DNA of 64,000 nucleotides. It comes from Melioribacter roseus (GTDB taxonomy: Bacteria > Bacteroidota > Ignavibacteria > Ignavibacteriales > Melioribacteraceae). The position numbers and the translations under genes are program-made. Of the stretch, positions 1 to 9,141 are shown piece by piece. Position 1 is the first letter of the stretch, and each line of letters opens with the position of its first letter. The DNA lies in assembly GCA_020724265.1 (NCBI GenBank), contig DYHH01000002.1, positions 201,026-265,025 of the forward strand, read 5' to 3'. The notes under the pieces are model-generated. The model made no database searches, was not told the DNA's origin, and saw only the letters and a list, made by a program, of their open reading frames with translations.

Positions 1-737
1 GTTATGAAAAAGGAGCCTTTACCGGGGCGGCTGCCAGTAAAGCCGGCTTATTTGAAATAGCTAACAAAGGAACGATCTTCTTAGACGAGATATCTGAATT
101 ACCTTTAAATGCACAAGTAAAACTGCTTCGTGTTATTCAAGAAGGTGAGATTGAGAAAATCGGGCGTACCCAAAAAATTAAAGTTGATGTTAGAATAATG
201 GCTGCAACTAATAAAGTTTTGGAAAAATCAGTTGAAGAAGGAAAGTTTAGAGAAGATCTTTATTACCGGCTCAATGTTGTTCCTGTATTCATTCCTTCGT
301 TAAAAGAGCGTACCGATGATATACCAATTCTTGTAAATCACTTTCTAGAAGTTTTCTGTCTTGATATGGGTAAACCGGTATTAAAAATAGATGAAAATGT
401 TGTTGAAAAGTTAACTCAATATAATTGGCCCGGAAATGTAAGAGAATTAAAGAATGTTGTACAAAGAATGATTTTTAATGCAACCGACGGGATTACGATT
501 GATATTTTTGAACAGTCTTTATTGAAATTTACCGATGATAAAAAACTTTCGAAAACAATTTTCAATTTCGGAGGGCTTGATAAAATTAAAAATATGAAAA
601 ATCTTGAAAAGGAATTTAAAATCGAGTACATAAAATATGTACGAAATAATTCATCGTCCGATGCCGAAGCTGCCGAGAAACTTGGTTTAGCCCCTTCAAA
701 TTTTCATAGGTTGTGTAAAGACCTTGGAATTAAGTAG
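1..737 (+). CDS. Sigma-54-dependent transcriptional activator, 3' part (5' end outside window)
   Basis: The reading frame is open from base 3, so the gene starts before the window. The visible 244 codons begin at the GAFTGA loop, the segment that contacts sigma-54. They continue through the Walker B region (GTIFLDEI), the R-finger/sensor region ([10 protein letters not shown]) and sensor II ([10 protein letters not shown]) of an AAA+ domain. The protein ends in a Fis-type helix-turn-helix (about the last 25 residues, [17 protein letters not shown]). This architecture is that of bacterial enhancer-binding proteins, which bind upstream palindromes and use ATP to open sigma-54 promoters. The N-terminal sensor domain is not visible, so the signal is unknown. 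The gene ends 3 bp before a 15-bp palindrome and directly precedes a beta-glucan locus with two sigma-54-like promoters, so it is the obvious candidate regulator (inference). Confidence 0.93.
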   Translation, partial: YEKGAFTGAAASKAGLFEIANKGTIFLDEISELPLNAQVKLLRVIQEGEIEKIGRTQKIKVDVRIMAATNKVLEKSVEEGKFREDLYYRLNVVPVFIPSLKERTDDIPILVNHFLEVFCLDMGKPVLKIDENVVEKLTQYNWPGNVRELKNVVQRMIFNATDGITIDIFEQSLLKFTDDKKLSKTIFNFGGLDKIKNMKNLEKEFKIEYIKYVRNNSSSDAEAAEKLGLAPSNFHRLCKDLGIK

Positions 738-740
738 CAC

Positions 741-755
741 TTATCAATTTGATAA
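741..755. promoter_or_regulatory. 15-bp palindrome, candidate enhancer (UAS) site 1
   Basis: The sequence TTATCAATTTGATAA is a perfect inverted repeat (TTATCA / TGATAA around ATT) just after the activator gene. The same element, read on the other strand, recurs at 4751-4765. In both places it ends exactly 62 bp before the GG of a GG-N10-G sigma-54-like element. A dimeric Fis-type HTH would bind such a site. The binding protein is inferred, not shown. Confidence 0.68.
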
Positions 756-816
756 TGCACTCAACTCAAATTTATTTTCTTAGCTTCAATTTATTCTCTA
801 AATCAATAAATCTAAC

Positions 817-831
817 TGGAATAATATTTGT
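817..831 (+). promoter_or_regulatory. Sigma-54-like promoter for the GH5/SGNH unit
   Basis: TGG at 817-819, 10 bases, then GT at 830-831 (TTTGT) fit the -24/-12 spacing of sigma-54 promoters (GG-N10-GC). The -12 half is good and the -24 half lacks the CAC extension. Expected transcription start is near 842, about 24 bp before the ATG at 866. This supports 866, rather than an upstream ATG at 749, as the start of the GH5 gene. Confidence 0.5.
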
Positions 832-865
832 ACTTATTCTTTGTTATAAAAAAACCGGGTTAACA

Positions 866-2842
866 ATGAATTATAAAATACTTTTACTCCTATTATCTCT
901 TGTTACTAACATCTTTGCTCAAGGATTTTTAAAAGTTGATGGAAAAAAAATTATTAACGATAACGGTGAAATAATTCTTAAAGGAATCGGTTTAGGCGGT
1001 TGGATGCTTATGGAAGGTTATATGTTTAAAACTTCCGAGTTTGCTAATGCAGAGTATCAAATAAAAGAAAAAATTATTGATTTGATCGGAGAAGATAAGA
1101 CCGAAGAATTTTTTGATTACTTTCATCAAAATTTTATTACCGAAGCAGATATTGATAGAATAGCTCAATGGGGTTTCAATTCAATTCGATTACCCATGCA
1201 CTACAACAAATTAACTCCGGAAGATCAGCCGGGAGTTTACTTAGAAAAAGGATTTAAATACATTGATGATCTTCTTAACTGGTGCGAAAAAAATGAACTT
1301 TATTTAATCCTGGATTTGCATGCAGCACCCGGCGGGCAAAGTGATGAACCGATTAGTGATTACAATCCTAACAAACCGTCACTTTGGGAAAGTGAGTTTA
1401 ATAAAGAAAGAACGATTAATCTCTGGCGCGAAATTGCAAGACGTTATTCCGAGAAAGAATGGATAGGAGGTTATGACTTAATCAATGAAACCAAATGGGA
1501 TCTTGGTAACAACAACGCACCGTTACGAGACTTAATGATTAGAATCACCGAAGCAATTCGTGAAGTCGATTCAAATCATATTGTTTTTATAGAAGGGAAT
1601 TGGTTTGCAACTAATTTTATCGGCTTACCTCCTGCATGGGATGATAACTTAGTATGGAGCTTTCATAAATACTGGAATGAAAATAGTCAATCTGCAATTC
1701 AATCATATCTTACATTACGAGAACAAACAAACAGACCGCTTTGGCTTGGTGAATCGGGTGAAAACTCAAATGTTTGGTTTACACGCTGCATTAAATTAAT
1801 GGAAGATAATAATATCGGATGGGCATGGTGGCCCCTCAAAAAAATTGAATCTATTGCCGGCCCGCTTTCTGCAAAGATGACAAACGGATATAAAAAATTA
1901 CTTGATTATTGGAAAGGAAGCGGAAGCAAACCCTCACAAACCGATGCGTTTAATTATTTAATTGAACAAGTAGATCAGCTCAAGTTAGAAAATTGTACTT
2001 ATCGTCCTGATGTAATTGATGCAATGATTAGATTGCCCATAGACGAGACTTCGTTTCCATTTAAAGATCATAGAATTCCGGGTAGAATATTTTTTACCGA
2101 TTACGATCTTGGTCCACTTAGTGTCGCTTACTTTGATAATAATTATCATAACATAGGAAGAGAAGGACAAACAGTTTATAATACCGGCTATGAATATAGA
2201 AATGACGGTGTCGATATTGAAAAATGCAGTGATTTTATTACAAACGGATATAATGTTGGATGGATTGAATCCGCGGAATATTTAACATACACAGTCAATA
2301 TTGCACAAACCGGTACATATAAATTGTCATTAAGAATTTCGGCAATGAACTCCGGTGGTAAAATTCTGATTTATCTTGATGATTCACCACTTACATCAAT
2401 GATAGATGTACCCGTAACTGGCGGCTGGCAAAATTGGAATACGCTTAATTATGGTAATGTTGAGTTACCTGCCGGTATTCACAAAATTACAGTAAAATTC
2501 TTTTTCGGCGGATTCAACGTGAACTTTCTTGAATTTGAAGAAGTATCGGTAAAAGTTGAAGATGATGATCTAAAATTAAATTTTAATCTGGAGCAAAATT
2601 ATCCGAATCCCTTTAACGGAACAACAACAATTAACTATTCAATACCTATCGATACATCCGTTGAAATTGTGATTTATGATTCAACGGGGAAGAGAATCAC
2701 GACCCTAATGAATGAAGAACAAATTGCTGGTAAACATTCAATAATATGGGAAACAAATGAAATAGCAAGTGGAGTTTACTTTCTATCATTAAAATCCGGT
2801 CAAGGAAATTTTGCCGTGAAAAAAGCATTACTTATTAAGTAA
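866..2842 (+). CDS. Secreted GH5 glucanase with CBM6 and C-terminal sorting domain
   Basis: A 658-residue enzyme if started at 866. That start gives a clean signal peptide (MNYKILLLLLSLVTNIFAQ); the open frame runs back to 749 but has no signal peptide there. The GH5 TIM barrel spans about residues 25-360. Its likely acid/base is E208 (LINE, followed by T rather than the common P) and its likely nucleophile is E296 (LGESGEN). A CBM6-like beta-sandwich covers about 400-565 (GWIESAEYLTYTV). The last 80 residues are a T9SS-type sorting domain with NYPNPFNG, a G replacing the usual P. GH5 enzymes cleave beta-1,4, beta-1,3 or beta-1,6 glucans, and the substrate is not decided by sequence. It is the first gene after the sigma-54-like promoter at 817. 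Confidence 0.88.
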   Translation: MNYKILLLLLSLVTNIFAQGFLKVDGKKIINDNGEIILKGIGLGGWMLMEGYMFKTSEFANAEYQIKEKIIDLIGEDKTEEFFDYFHQNFITEADIDRIAQWGFNSIRLPMHYNKLTPEDQPGVYLEKGFKYIDDLLNWCEKNELYLILDLHAAPGGQSDEPISDYNPNKPSLWESEFNKERTINLWREIARRYSEKEWIGGYDLINETKWDLGNNNAPLRDLMIRITEAIREVDSNHIVFIEGNWFATNFIGLPPAWDDNLVWSFHKYWNENSQSAIQSYLTLREQTNRPLWLGESGENSNVWFTRCIKLMEDNNIGWAWWPLKKIESIAGPLSAKMTNGYKKLLDYWKGSGSKPSQTDAFNYLIEQVDQLKLENCTYRPDVIDAMIRLPIDETSFPFKDHRIPGRIFFTDYDLGPLSVAYFDNNYHNIGREGQTVYNTGYEYRNDGVDIEKCSDFITNGYNVGWIESAEYLTYTVNIAQTGTYKLSLRISAMNSGGKILIYLDDSPLTSMIDVPVTGGWQNWNTLNYGNVELPAGIHKITVKFFFGGFNVNFLEFEEVSVKVEDDDLKLNFNLEQNYPNPFNGTTTINYSIPIDTSVEIVIYDSTGKRITTLMNEEQIAGKHSIIWETNEIASGVYFLSLKSGQGNFAVKKALLIK

Positions 2843-2871
2843 ATTAGTGTAAGTAAAATAAAAGTTCACAA

Positions 2872-4704
2872 TTGAAAAAATATATTTTCTACTTTGTTTT
2901 AATCCTTATACCCATTCTCTTTTTTGTTCTGCTTGAAGGAGCATTAAGAATATTTAACTACGGGAAAGATTATTCTACATTCGTTGTAATCAGCGAAATT
3001 TCCGATCAATACTTTTTAAATCCATTATTACCGGAAAAGTATTTTGTTAGTACAGAAGTAACCCCATCGGTAATACCGGATCCGTTTGATAAAATTAAAT
3101 ATGAAAATACCATCCGCATTTTTATTTTTGGAGGAAGTACAACCGCCGGATTTCCGTATTCACCCAATGCATCATTCCCCAGATTGGTAAAAAGAAAAAT
3201 TGAAATGTATTATCCCGCGCATCGAGTTGAAGTTATTAATTTGGGTGTCTCTGCAGTCAATACATATTTTATAAGAGATATAATTGATGATGTAATAGAA
3301 CAGCAGCCTGATTTATTATTGTTTTATACCGGTCATAATGAATTTTATGGTGCATTAGGTCCAGCATCTACAGAATTTATTTCCGGATCGCCGGCAACTG
3401 TTAATCTAATTCTTAAACTGCGTGAATATAAAGTCTATCAGTTAATGACGAATCTAATTAACTCAATATGGAATCTATTTGGTGAGGAAAAGTTAGAATC
3501 GCGTTCAACCTTGATGGAAACAATGATAGCCGAACAAGAGATCGATTCTGATTCTGAAATATTTCGAGATGGTTTAGCTCAATTTGAACAAAACATGGAA
3601 GCAGTCCTTAACAAATGCAGTAAACATAATATTCCTGTTTTAATCGGCAATTTAGTCTCGAATCTAAAACAAAAACCGTTGCAAATATCGGAAGGAGTAG
3701 CTCAAGAATATTTTTATGAAGCAATGCAGAAACTTGACAAAGAGAATTTTACCGAGGCAAAAGAATTATTTATTAAAGCAAAAGACAATGACTTATTGAA
3801 GTTTAGAGCTGTCGAAGAATTCAATTACATTATAGATAAACTTGCCGAAAGATTTGATGCAGACATAGTCGATATTAAAAACGGATTTGAATCAGCAAGT
3901 GAAAATTCAATTGTTGACAACAAACTTATGGTTGATCATCTTCATCCTAACCTGGAAGGGTATAAACTAATGGGAGAGATTTTCTTCGAAGTTACTGATA
4001 ATTATTTAATGGCAAAATTTGGTAAAGAAAAAAATGTAGCCTCATCTGCGATTAATAAATACTTGAAAGAAAATTTTCCTTTTACAAGATATGATTCAAC
4101 ATTGGCTGCGATAAAAATTGACATACTCCTAAATTCATTTCCTTTTACACAAGATAGGAATTATAATTATAAACAATTCCCGTTGGAAAATTATCCAGAT
4201 ACTTTAGCTATGGAGAGTATTGAAAAAGGTTTAGGATGGGCGGCTGCTCATGTTAAATTATTTGATTATCACTTTAGACGAAAAGAATTTTCAGAAGCAT
4301 ACAAAACACTTTTTTCTTTAATGGAAGATCGTCCGTTTTATAAATCTGCTCTTTATTACGGAATTGAAAAATTACTATCGGTTAATTATATAAAACAAGC
4401 GAAACACATTTTAGTTAGAAACCATAGAAGATTACCCGATAAGTTTACTTCTAATGAATTAGGGAAGATCAATCTTAATGAAGGAAATATTAACTTGGCA
4501 AATAAACTTTTTAATGAAGCGCTTCGTTATTCGCCAACAGATCCGGAAATATATTATAATCTTTCACGAGCATATTACGCACTTCAAGATTTACCGAATG
4601 CCATTAAACATATCGAAAGTTGTTTAGCTATATCACCCGATTATCCGTCAGCAAAGAACATTTATGAACAGCTTAAATTACTTCACTCATCCAACAAAAA
4701 TTAA
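2872..4704 (+). CDS. Membrane-anchored SGNH-hydrolase-like protein with TPR tail
   Basis: A 610-residue protein, probably starting at the TTG at 2872; no good Shine-Dalgarno is visible. A hydrophobic N-terminal segment (residues 5-25) is an uncleaved anchor or signal. The SGNH/GDSL blocks are recognisable: FGGST with S89 as nucleophile candidate, a Gly/Asn block (TGHNEFYGALG), and DHLHP with D355 and H358 completing the triad. Two to three TPR-like helical repeats occupy about 500-605 (PEIYYNLSRAYYALQDLPNAI). SGNH proteins of this size act as acyl esterases or acyl carriers on glycans. The actual substrate here is unknown. It follows the GH5 gene by 29 bp and probably shares its promoter, so de-acylation of glucan or of a cell-surface glycan is possible but unproven. 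Confidence 0.72.
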   Translation: MKKYIFYFVLILIPILFFVLLEGALRIFNYGKDYSTFVVISEISDQYFLNPLLPEKYFVSTEVTPSVIPDPFDKIKYENTIRIFIFGGSTTAGFPYSPNASFPRLVKRKIEMYYPAHRVEVINLGVSAVNTYFIRDIIDDVIEQQPDLLLFYTGHNEFYGALGPASTEFISGSPATVNLILKLREYKVYQLMTNLINSIWNLFGEEKLESRSTLMETMIAEQEIDSDSEIFRDGLAQFEQNMEAVLNKCSKHNIPVLIGNLVSNLKQKPLQISEGVAQEYFYEAMQKLDKENFTEAKELFIKAKDNDLLKFRAVEEFNYIIDKLAERFDADIVDIKNGFESASENSIVDNKLMVDHLHPNLEGYKLMGEIFFEVTDNYLMAKFGKEKNVASSAINKYLKENFPFTRYDSTLAAIKIDILLNSFPFTQDRNYNYKQFPLENYPDTLAMESIEKGLGWAAAHVKLFDYHFRRKEFSEAYKTLFSLMEDRPFYKSALYYGIEKLLSVNYIKQAKHILVRNHRRLPDKFTSNELGKINLNEGNINLANKLFNEALRYSPTDPEIYYNLSRAYYALQDLPNAIKHIESCLAISPDYPSAKNIYEQLKLLHSSNKN

Positions 4705-4727
4705 GTCAACTTATCTTAATAAATAAC

Positions 4728-4765
4728 TTATCAAATTTATAATAGGCATCTTATCAAATTGATAA
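4728..4765. promoter_or_regulatory. Tandem palindromes, candidate enhancer (UAS) site 2
   Basis: The perfect palindrome TTATCAAATTGATAA (4751-4765) is the reverse complement of the site at 741-755. A second copy with one mismatch (TTATCAAATTTATAA, 4728-4742) lies with its centre 23 bp upstream, about two helical turns. The perfect copy ends 62 bp before the GG at 4828, the same distance as at site 1. Confidence 0.68.
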
Positions 4766-4806
4766 TGAGCTTAAAGAGGAGCTAAACTCTTTTTGTTAAT
4801 TCGAAC

Positions 4807-4824
4807 TGTATTTTAAAAAATACA
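4807..4824. promoter_or_regulatory. Inverted repeat next to the -24 element
   Basis: TGTATTT and AAATACA form a perfect 7-bp inverted repeat around TAAA, ending 3 bp before the -24 element at 4828. It lies between the putative enhancer and promoter, where a bending protein or repressor could bind. It has no counterpart upstream of the promoter at 817. Confidence 0.35.
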
Positions 4825-4826
4825 AT

Positions 4827-4841
4827 TGGCACTTATTATGA
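4827..4841 (+). promoter_or_regulatory. Sigma-54-like promoter for the long glucan operon
   Basis: TTGGCAC (4826-4832) matches the sigma-54 -24 element perfectly. After exactly 10 bases from GG comes GA at 4840-4841, a weak -12 (consensus GC). Expected start is near 4852, about 23 bp before the TTG start at 4875. The identical placement relative to the upstream palindrome is the main reason to accept it. Confidence 0.52.
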
Positions 4842-4874
4842 TATAAAAATATAAAAAACCCCATGGATAGATAG

Positions 4875-6425
4875 TTGATTGAAAGTATAAGTCTTGTTGA
4901 CAACATAGTCATTATATTTTATTTCGGTATAGTACTGCTTATCGGTATCTATCATCAACGCTCCAAAGTAAAAAATTCCGAGGATTATTTTCTTGCCGGA
5001 AGAAATATGGGATGGATTGCTGTCGGAACTTCACTCTTTGCGACAAATATTTCTTCGGAACACTTAATTGGTTTATCAGGTGCCGGTTATTCAAGAGGGT
5101 TAAGTGTCGGACAATTTGAATGGCTTGCCGTATTTATTTTGGTCTTACTCGGTTATGTATTTGCGCCTATTTTTATCCGTTCAAAAGTTTTTACTGTACC
5201 CGAATTTTTCGGACAAAGGTTTGACCAAAGGAGCAGAACTTATCTTGCCGCTATTTCAATAATTGCTTACTTCTTCACAAAAATAGCGGTCACCTTATTA
5301 GCTGCAAGTTATTTACTCAAATTAGTGCTAGGTTGGGACATGTTTGCCTCTACGGTGATGATAGTTCTGCTCACAGGTCTTTACACAATTATCGGTGGTT
5401 TAAGAAGTGTTATTAAGACTCAAATTTTCCAAACAGTATTATTAATTTTTGGCGCTGCTCTGTTGGTTTATTACGGTATTTCCAAAGTTGGCGGGTTTGC
5501 TGCTTTATCACAAAAACTTCCTTCAGATTATTTTACGCTTTTCAAACCGACTGATGACCCCGATTTCCCATGGACGGGAATTATATTCGGTGCCCCTATA
5601 CTTGCAATTTGGTATTGGTGTACGGATCAATATATTGTTCAAAGAATACTTAGTGCTAAGGGAATAGAACATGCGCGCAAAGGAACTCTTCTTGCAGCTA
5701 TTCTTAAAATATTTCCAATATTTTTATTTATTCTTCCCGGTATGATTGCGGTTGTACTCTACCCCGGTATTTCCGGTAATGAAGCTTACACTTATCTTCT
5801 TGCCGGTAATATTCTTCCTATAGGTGTTAAAGGAATTGTTATTTCAGGATTAATTGCTGCATTAATGTCGTCATTATCAAGTGCTTTTAACAGCTCGGCT
5901 ACCTTAATTGCAAACGATTTTTATAAACCACGCAAGAAAAATGTTAAAGATGATGAATTGGTTTTAATTGGTCGTCTTGCAACTACACTAATTGTGATAT
6001 TAACAATCTGCCTAATTCCGCTTCTTAAAATGATTAGTCGAGATATATATTTATATCTGCAAATCTTGCAGGCATATATTAGTCCACCGATTGCAAGTGT
6101 ATTTCTCATAGGAATATTCTGGTCAAAGGTTACTTCCACTGCTGCAATTTATTCTCTAATAACCGGTGGGTTATTTGGATTCATTAAAATTCTATTAAGT
6201 CTTTTAGATCAAAGCATAATTGAAAGTTTGGGAATACTTGGTTTATATGCGAGCATTAATTATTTGCACTTTGCATTTGTATTATTTGTTATTACTTCGG
6301 TTGTATTAGTTATTGTAAGTCTTACTAAAAAGCAGACAGCTCAAGAAAAAATTCAGGCATTTAATTTCATTTTTCATAAAGAAGATCTCAGTATTAACTG
6401 GATGCAGTCAAAAATCAAAAATTAA
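4875..6425 (+). CDS. Sodium:solute symporter (SSS/SGLT family)
   Basis: A 516-residue polytopic membrane protein with about 13-14 hydrophobic segments. Family signatures include DYFLAGRNMGW near residue 36, the ATNISSEHLIGLSGAGYSRG segment, and GLRSVIKTQIFQ. SSS proteins use a sodium gradient to bring in sugars and similar small solutes across the inner membrane. The start is TTG at 4875: the only nearby upstream ATG in this frame (4863) is followed at once by TAG. It is first in the long run of glucan genes and is paralogous to the symporter at 29466, sharing DYFLAG, NIS(S/A)E and PEF/PEY motifs. The likely substrates are glucose or short beta-gluco-oligosaccharides. Confidence 0.9.
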   Translation: MIESISLVDNIVIIFYFGIVLLIGIYHQRSKVKNSEDYFLAGRNMGWIAVGTSLFATNISSEHLIGLSGAGYSRGLSVGQFEWLAVFILVLLGYVFAPIFIRSKVFTVPEFFGQRFDQRSRTYLAAISIIAYFFTKIAVTLLAASYLLKLVLGWDMFASTVMIVLLTGLYTIIGGLRSVIKTQIFQTVLLIFGAALLVYYGISKVGGFAALSQKLPSDYFTLFKPTDDPDFPWTGIIFGAPILAIWYWCTDQYIVQRILSAKGIEHARKGTLLAAILKIFPIFLFILPGMIAVVLYPGISGNEAYTYLLAGNILPIGVKGIVISGLIAALMSSLSSAFNSSATLIANDFYKPRKKNVKDDELVLIGRLATTLIVILTICLIPLLKMISRDIYLYLQILQAYISPPIASVFLIGIFWSKVTSTAAIYSLITGGLFGFIKILLSLLDQSIIESLGILGLYASINYLHFAFVLFVITSVVLVIVSLTKKQTAQEKIQAFNFIFHKEDLSINWMQSKIKN

Positions 6426-6438
6426 TTAATTGGGACAG

Positions 6439-6462
6439 ATGATTTTTTTAAAATCATTTTTT
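6439..6462 (+). terminator. AT-rich hairpin with T-run
   Basis: ATGATTTT and AAAATCAT (6439-6446, 6450-6457) form an 8-bp stem followed by TTTTT. The stem has only one G-C pair, so it would be a weak, leaky terminator at most. It is followed by the strong ribosome site GGGAGG (6481-6486) of the next gene. Confidence 0.28.
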
Positions 6463-6494
6463 AACAACAACATCAACAAAGGGAGGAATTCCTA

Positions 6495-9044
6495 ATGAAA
6501 CGATTCTTACTTCTTTGCATTTTTCTAACTGCTACTGTTTTATTTTCACAAGAGCAAGTCATCAATGATTTTGATGCAGCTCCTGCTGACACAAATTACT
6601 GGGCATTTTACACAAGCGATAATGCAGACCCGGCTGTAAGCTTCATGAACTATGAGTTTGTGAGCGATGTAGTATATGACGGAACCGGTGCTATGCAAGT
6701 CGACTATAGTGTTCAGAATATCGAATCTTGGGGAGGATTCATTAAATTGGAACACTGGATGGCTGACTCAAACTCTACTTACGATTGGTCTTTATATGAT
6801 TCACTATCAATCTGGTATAATAATACTGTTGCAGCAAGTGAAGATGCAAGAGTTCATTTTCGTCTAAACTTGCATGATGTAAGCGATGCTTCAAACGGTA
6901 ATAATACCTACGACGTAGGTCAGGTAGAATATTGGTATTCATTTAATTGGATATTGGATAATGAACCCGGCTGGCATGAATTAAAGTTTTCACTCGAAGG
7001 TATTCAAGATACCGATCAATCAGGCGATGGCAAATTTCACTTAACAGGCTGGTCCGGTATAGCTGGTAATGCAAAACTTGATCTCGATAAAATCAAAGGA
7101 TTTTCATTTGAGATATCCATTAATGGTTCTGGTTCCGGCGAACATGTTACCGGTCAAATCGTTTTTGATAAGATGTTTCTAAAAAGTCCTGCACAAAATC
7201 CGCTCGTATTATTTAACGGCGCTGCTGTTCCCGGCGGTGTAACATTATCCGGTGACGGATGGAGTGACAATACATTCGAAATTACAGACGAAGAGGCATA
7301 TACTCCTGGTACAAAATCTATTAAATGGACTTTAGGTGATTGGGGTACATGGGGTGGTTTGGTATGGACATATGATGAACTTCAGAATTTAGCTTTTCGT
7401 TGGCAGGAAGATTCATTGAAATTCAAAATTAAAGCAGAAGCCGGAACCGGTCCAATTAAAGCGGTTATTTTAGATGATGATTCCGATGGTGACGGTCCCG
7501 ACTTAATGTTTGAAGCAGGTTATATGATTGAAGAATCTATGGTTGGTTATGACGGAACATGGAAACAAGTATCTATTGCTTTAGTAGATTTTAACAGGTT
7601 TGAAGGTGGCTGGGACGGAAGCGGTATGGCTCCCGGAGTTATGGATTCATCAAGAGTAAAGCAAGTAAAATTTCTTAAAGCAGATGGCGCTACCGCACAC
7701 GCTGTGGTTTATTTAGATGATATTTGGACTGGCAACCCTGAATTTGACGTTATTCCTCCTGATGCTCCTGGTCTTGTATCAGTTGCAGGGGGTGATTATG
7801 TTAACTTAATTACATGGGTTGACGTACCCGGCGAATCTAATGAATCTTATGATGTTTATTATAGCTTTAATCCGATTACCGACTTAAATGCAGATGGAAT
7901 TGAAGTTGTTGCATTAGGTGTTCGTGAAGATGAACAACTAGCAACTCATGTATTAAGAGCTCCACTTACCGATCAAAACGTAACTTATTACTATGCTGTT
8001 GTTTGTAATGATGCGGCAGGCAATCCAAGTGAAATTGCTGCATCGAATCCGGCTTCACTTACAAACATTGCTAAGGGTGTAGCCGTAATTAATCATGGTG
8101 CCCCTGCAAATTTTGAAGCTGACGGCAACCTTGCCGAATGGAGCAATATTATGCCGTTTAGAATGTTCCCTTCAGATGGCAGCGGTTCAGTAGTTACAAA
8201 CACTAATATTGATGGGGATGCTGATCTTTCAGTTAATGCTTACCTGGCTGCGGATGCCGAATATCTTTATTTTGCATTTGACATTACAGACGATATTAAC
8301 TCAATTGATACAACAATTTCAACTTATTTAACCGACGGTGCTGATTTGTTTATTGGTCTTTATGATTGGCATGGTGCTTCTCACACCGGTCTTAAAAGAG
8401 GTGCTGAACCGGATTATCAATTTAGATTTGTCTCTAATGCAATTATTGCTGCAAACTTAGGTGACCAAATTATTAAAAGACCCGGTGAAGATTATGTATT
8501 TATGGAAAAATTCCCTTCAGGATATTTTATTGAAGGAAAAATGTCATTCTTAGAAATCAGTCAATTAGCAACTCCTGATGATAATCTTTTTGTTCCTGCT
8601 TTAGGTAACAGAATTAAAATAGATTATTCAATTAATGATGCCGATGCAACCGGTCAAAGAGAAGGTATTTTAACCCTTTCACCAAATAATGAAGATCAAT
8701 CATGGAACAATGTTAGCAGATGGACATATACATGGATTGGCGACATGATGGTGGATGTTAACGATGATGAAAGTGTTGCACTGACATTCGAATTATTACA
8801 AAACTATCCGAATCCTTTTAACCCTGTAACAACAATAAAATATACAGTTCCTACTACTGAATTGGTTACATTAAAAGTATTCAATATACTTGGACAAGAA
8901 GTAAAAACACTTGTTAATAAAGTAATGAATGCGGGTCAACATCAGGTTAGTTTTGATGCAAGTAATCTTGCAAGCGGTGTTTATATTTATAGATTATCCA
9001 GCGGTAATTTAGTAAATACGAAAAAAATGCTTCTCCTTAAGTAA
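6495..9044 (+). CDS. Secreted carbohydrate-binding protein with sorting domain (no catalytic domain recognised)
   Basis: An 849-residue protein with signal peptide (MKRFLLLCIFLTATVLFSQ) and a strong GGAGG ribosome site 10 bp upstream. Two related beta-sandwich regions with carbohydrate-binding character cover about 20-230 and 240-415 (FDAAPADTNYWAFYTSDN; WGTWGGLVWTYDELQ). A fibronectin-III-like segment follows (about 425-520). A CBM9/DOMON-like region covers about 540-760 (EADGNLAEWSNI, YLYFAFDITDD). The C-terminal sorting domain has NYPNPFNPVTT and ends KKMLLLK. No glycosidase motif was found. Sitting between the symporter and the TonB receptor, it may capture or expose glucan at the cell surface. 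That role is inferred. Confidence 0.75.
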   Translation: MKRFLLLCIFLTATVLFSQEQVINDFDAAPADTNYWAFYTSDNADPAVSFMNYEFVSDVVYDGTGAMQVDYSVQNIESWGGFIKLEHWMADSNSTYDWSLYDSLSIWYNNTVAASEDARVHFRLNLHDVSDASNGNNTYDVGQVEYWYSFNWILDNEPGWHELKFSLEGIQDTDQSGDGKFHLTGWSGIAGNAKLDLDKIKGFSFEISINGSGSGEHVTGQIVFDKMFLKSPAQNPLVLFNGAAVPGGVTLSGDGWSDNTFEITDEEAYTPGTKSIKWTLGDWGTWGGLVWTYDELQNLAFRWQEDSLKFKIKAEAGTGPIKAVILDDDSDGDGPDLMFEAGYMIEESMVGYDGTWKQVSIALVDFNRFEGGWDGSGMAPGVMDSSRVKQVKFLKADGATAHAVVYLDDIWTGNPEFDVIPPDAPGLVSVAGGDYVNLITWVDVPGESNESYDVYYSFNPITDLNADGIEVVALGVREDEQLATHVLRAPLTDQNVTYYYAVVCNDAAGNPSEIAASNPASLTNIAKGVAVINHGAPANFEADGNLAEWSNIMPFRMFPSDGSGSVVTNTNIDGDADLSVNAYLAADAEYLYFAFDITDDINSIDTTISTYLTDGADLFIGLYDWHGASHTGLKRGAEPDYQFRFVSNAIIAANLGDQIIKRPGEDYVFMEKFPSGYFIEGKMSFLEISQLATPDDNLFVPALGNRIKIDYSINDADATGQREGILTLSPNNEDQSWNNVSRWTYTWIGDMMVDVNDDESVALTFELLQNYPNPFNPVTTIKYTVPTTELVTLKVFNILGQEVKTLVNKVMNAGQHQVSFDASNLASGVYIYRLSSGNLVNTKKMLLLK

Positions 9045-9058
9045 CTTGTTCTTGTTCT

Positions 9059-9102
9059 GGGAGCGGGGTACTTGGTACCTCCCTATATGTGCCCCGCTCT
9101 TT
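9059..9102 (+). terminator. GC-rich hairpin before the TonB receptor, possible attenuator
   Basis: GAGCGGGG (9061-9068) and CCCCGCTC (9092-9099) form an 8-bp GC-rich stem followed by TTT, striking in this AT-rich DNA. A competing fold is possible: GGGAG (9059-9063) with CTCCC (9079-9083) enclosing GTAC-TTG-GTAC. The two folds share bases and exclude each other. The element could partly terminate or stabilise the message between two surface-protein genes. Confidence 0.5.
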
Positions 9103-9141
9103 CATGATATGGAATTATGACTCAACCTAAAGAGGTATAAA

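Noticed and set aside
749-865. Upstream extension of the GH5 gene from the ATG at 749
   Set aside because: The extension would cover the putative promoter at 817-831 and hide the signal peptide that starts at 866.
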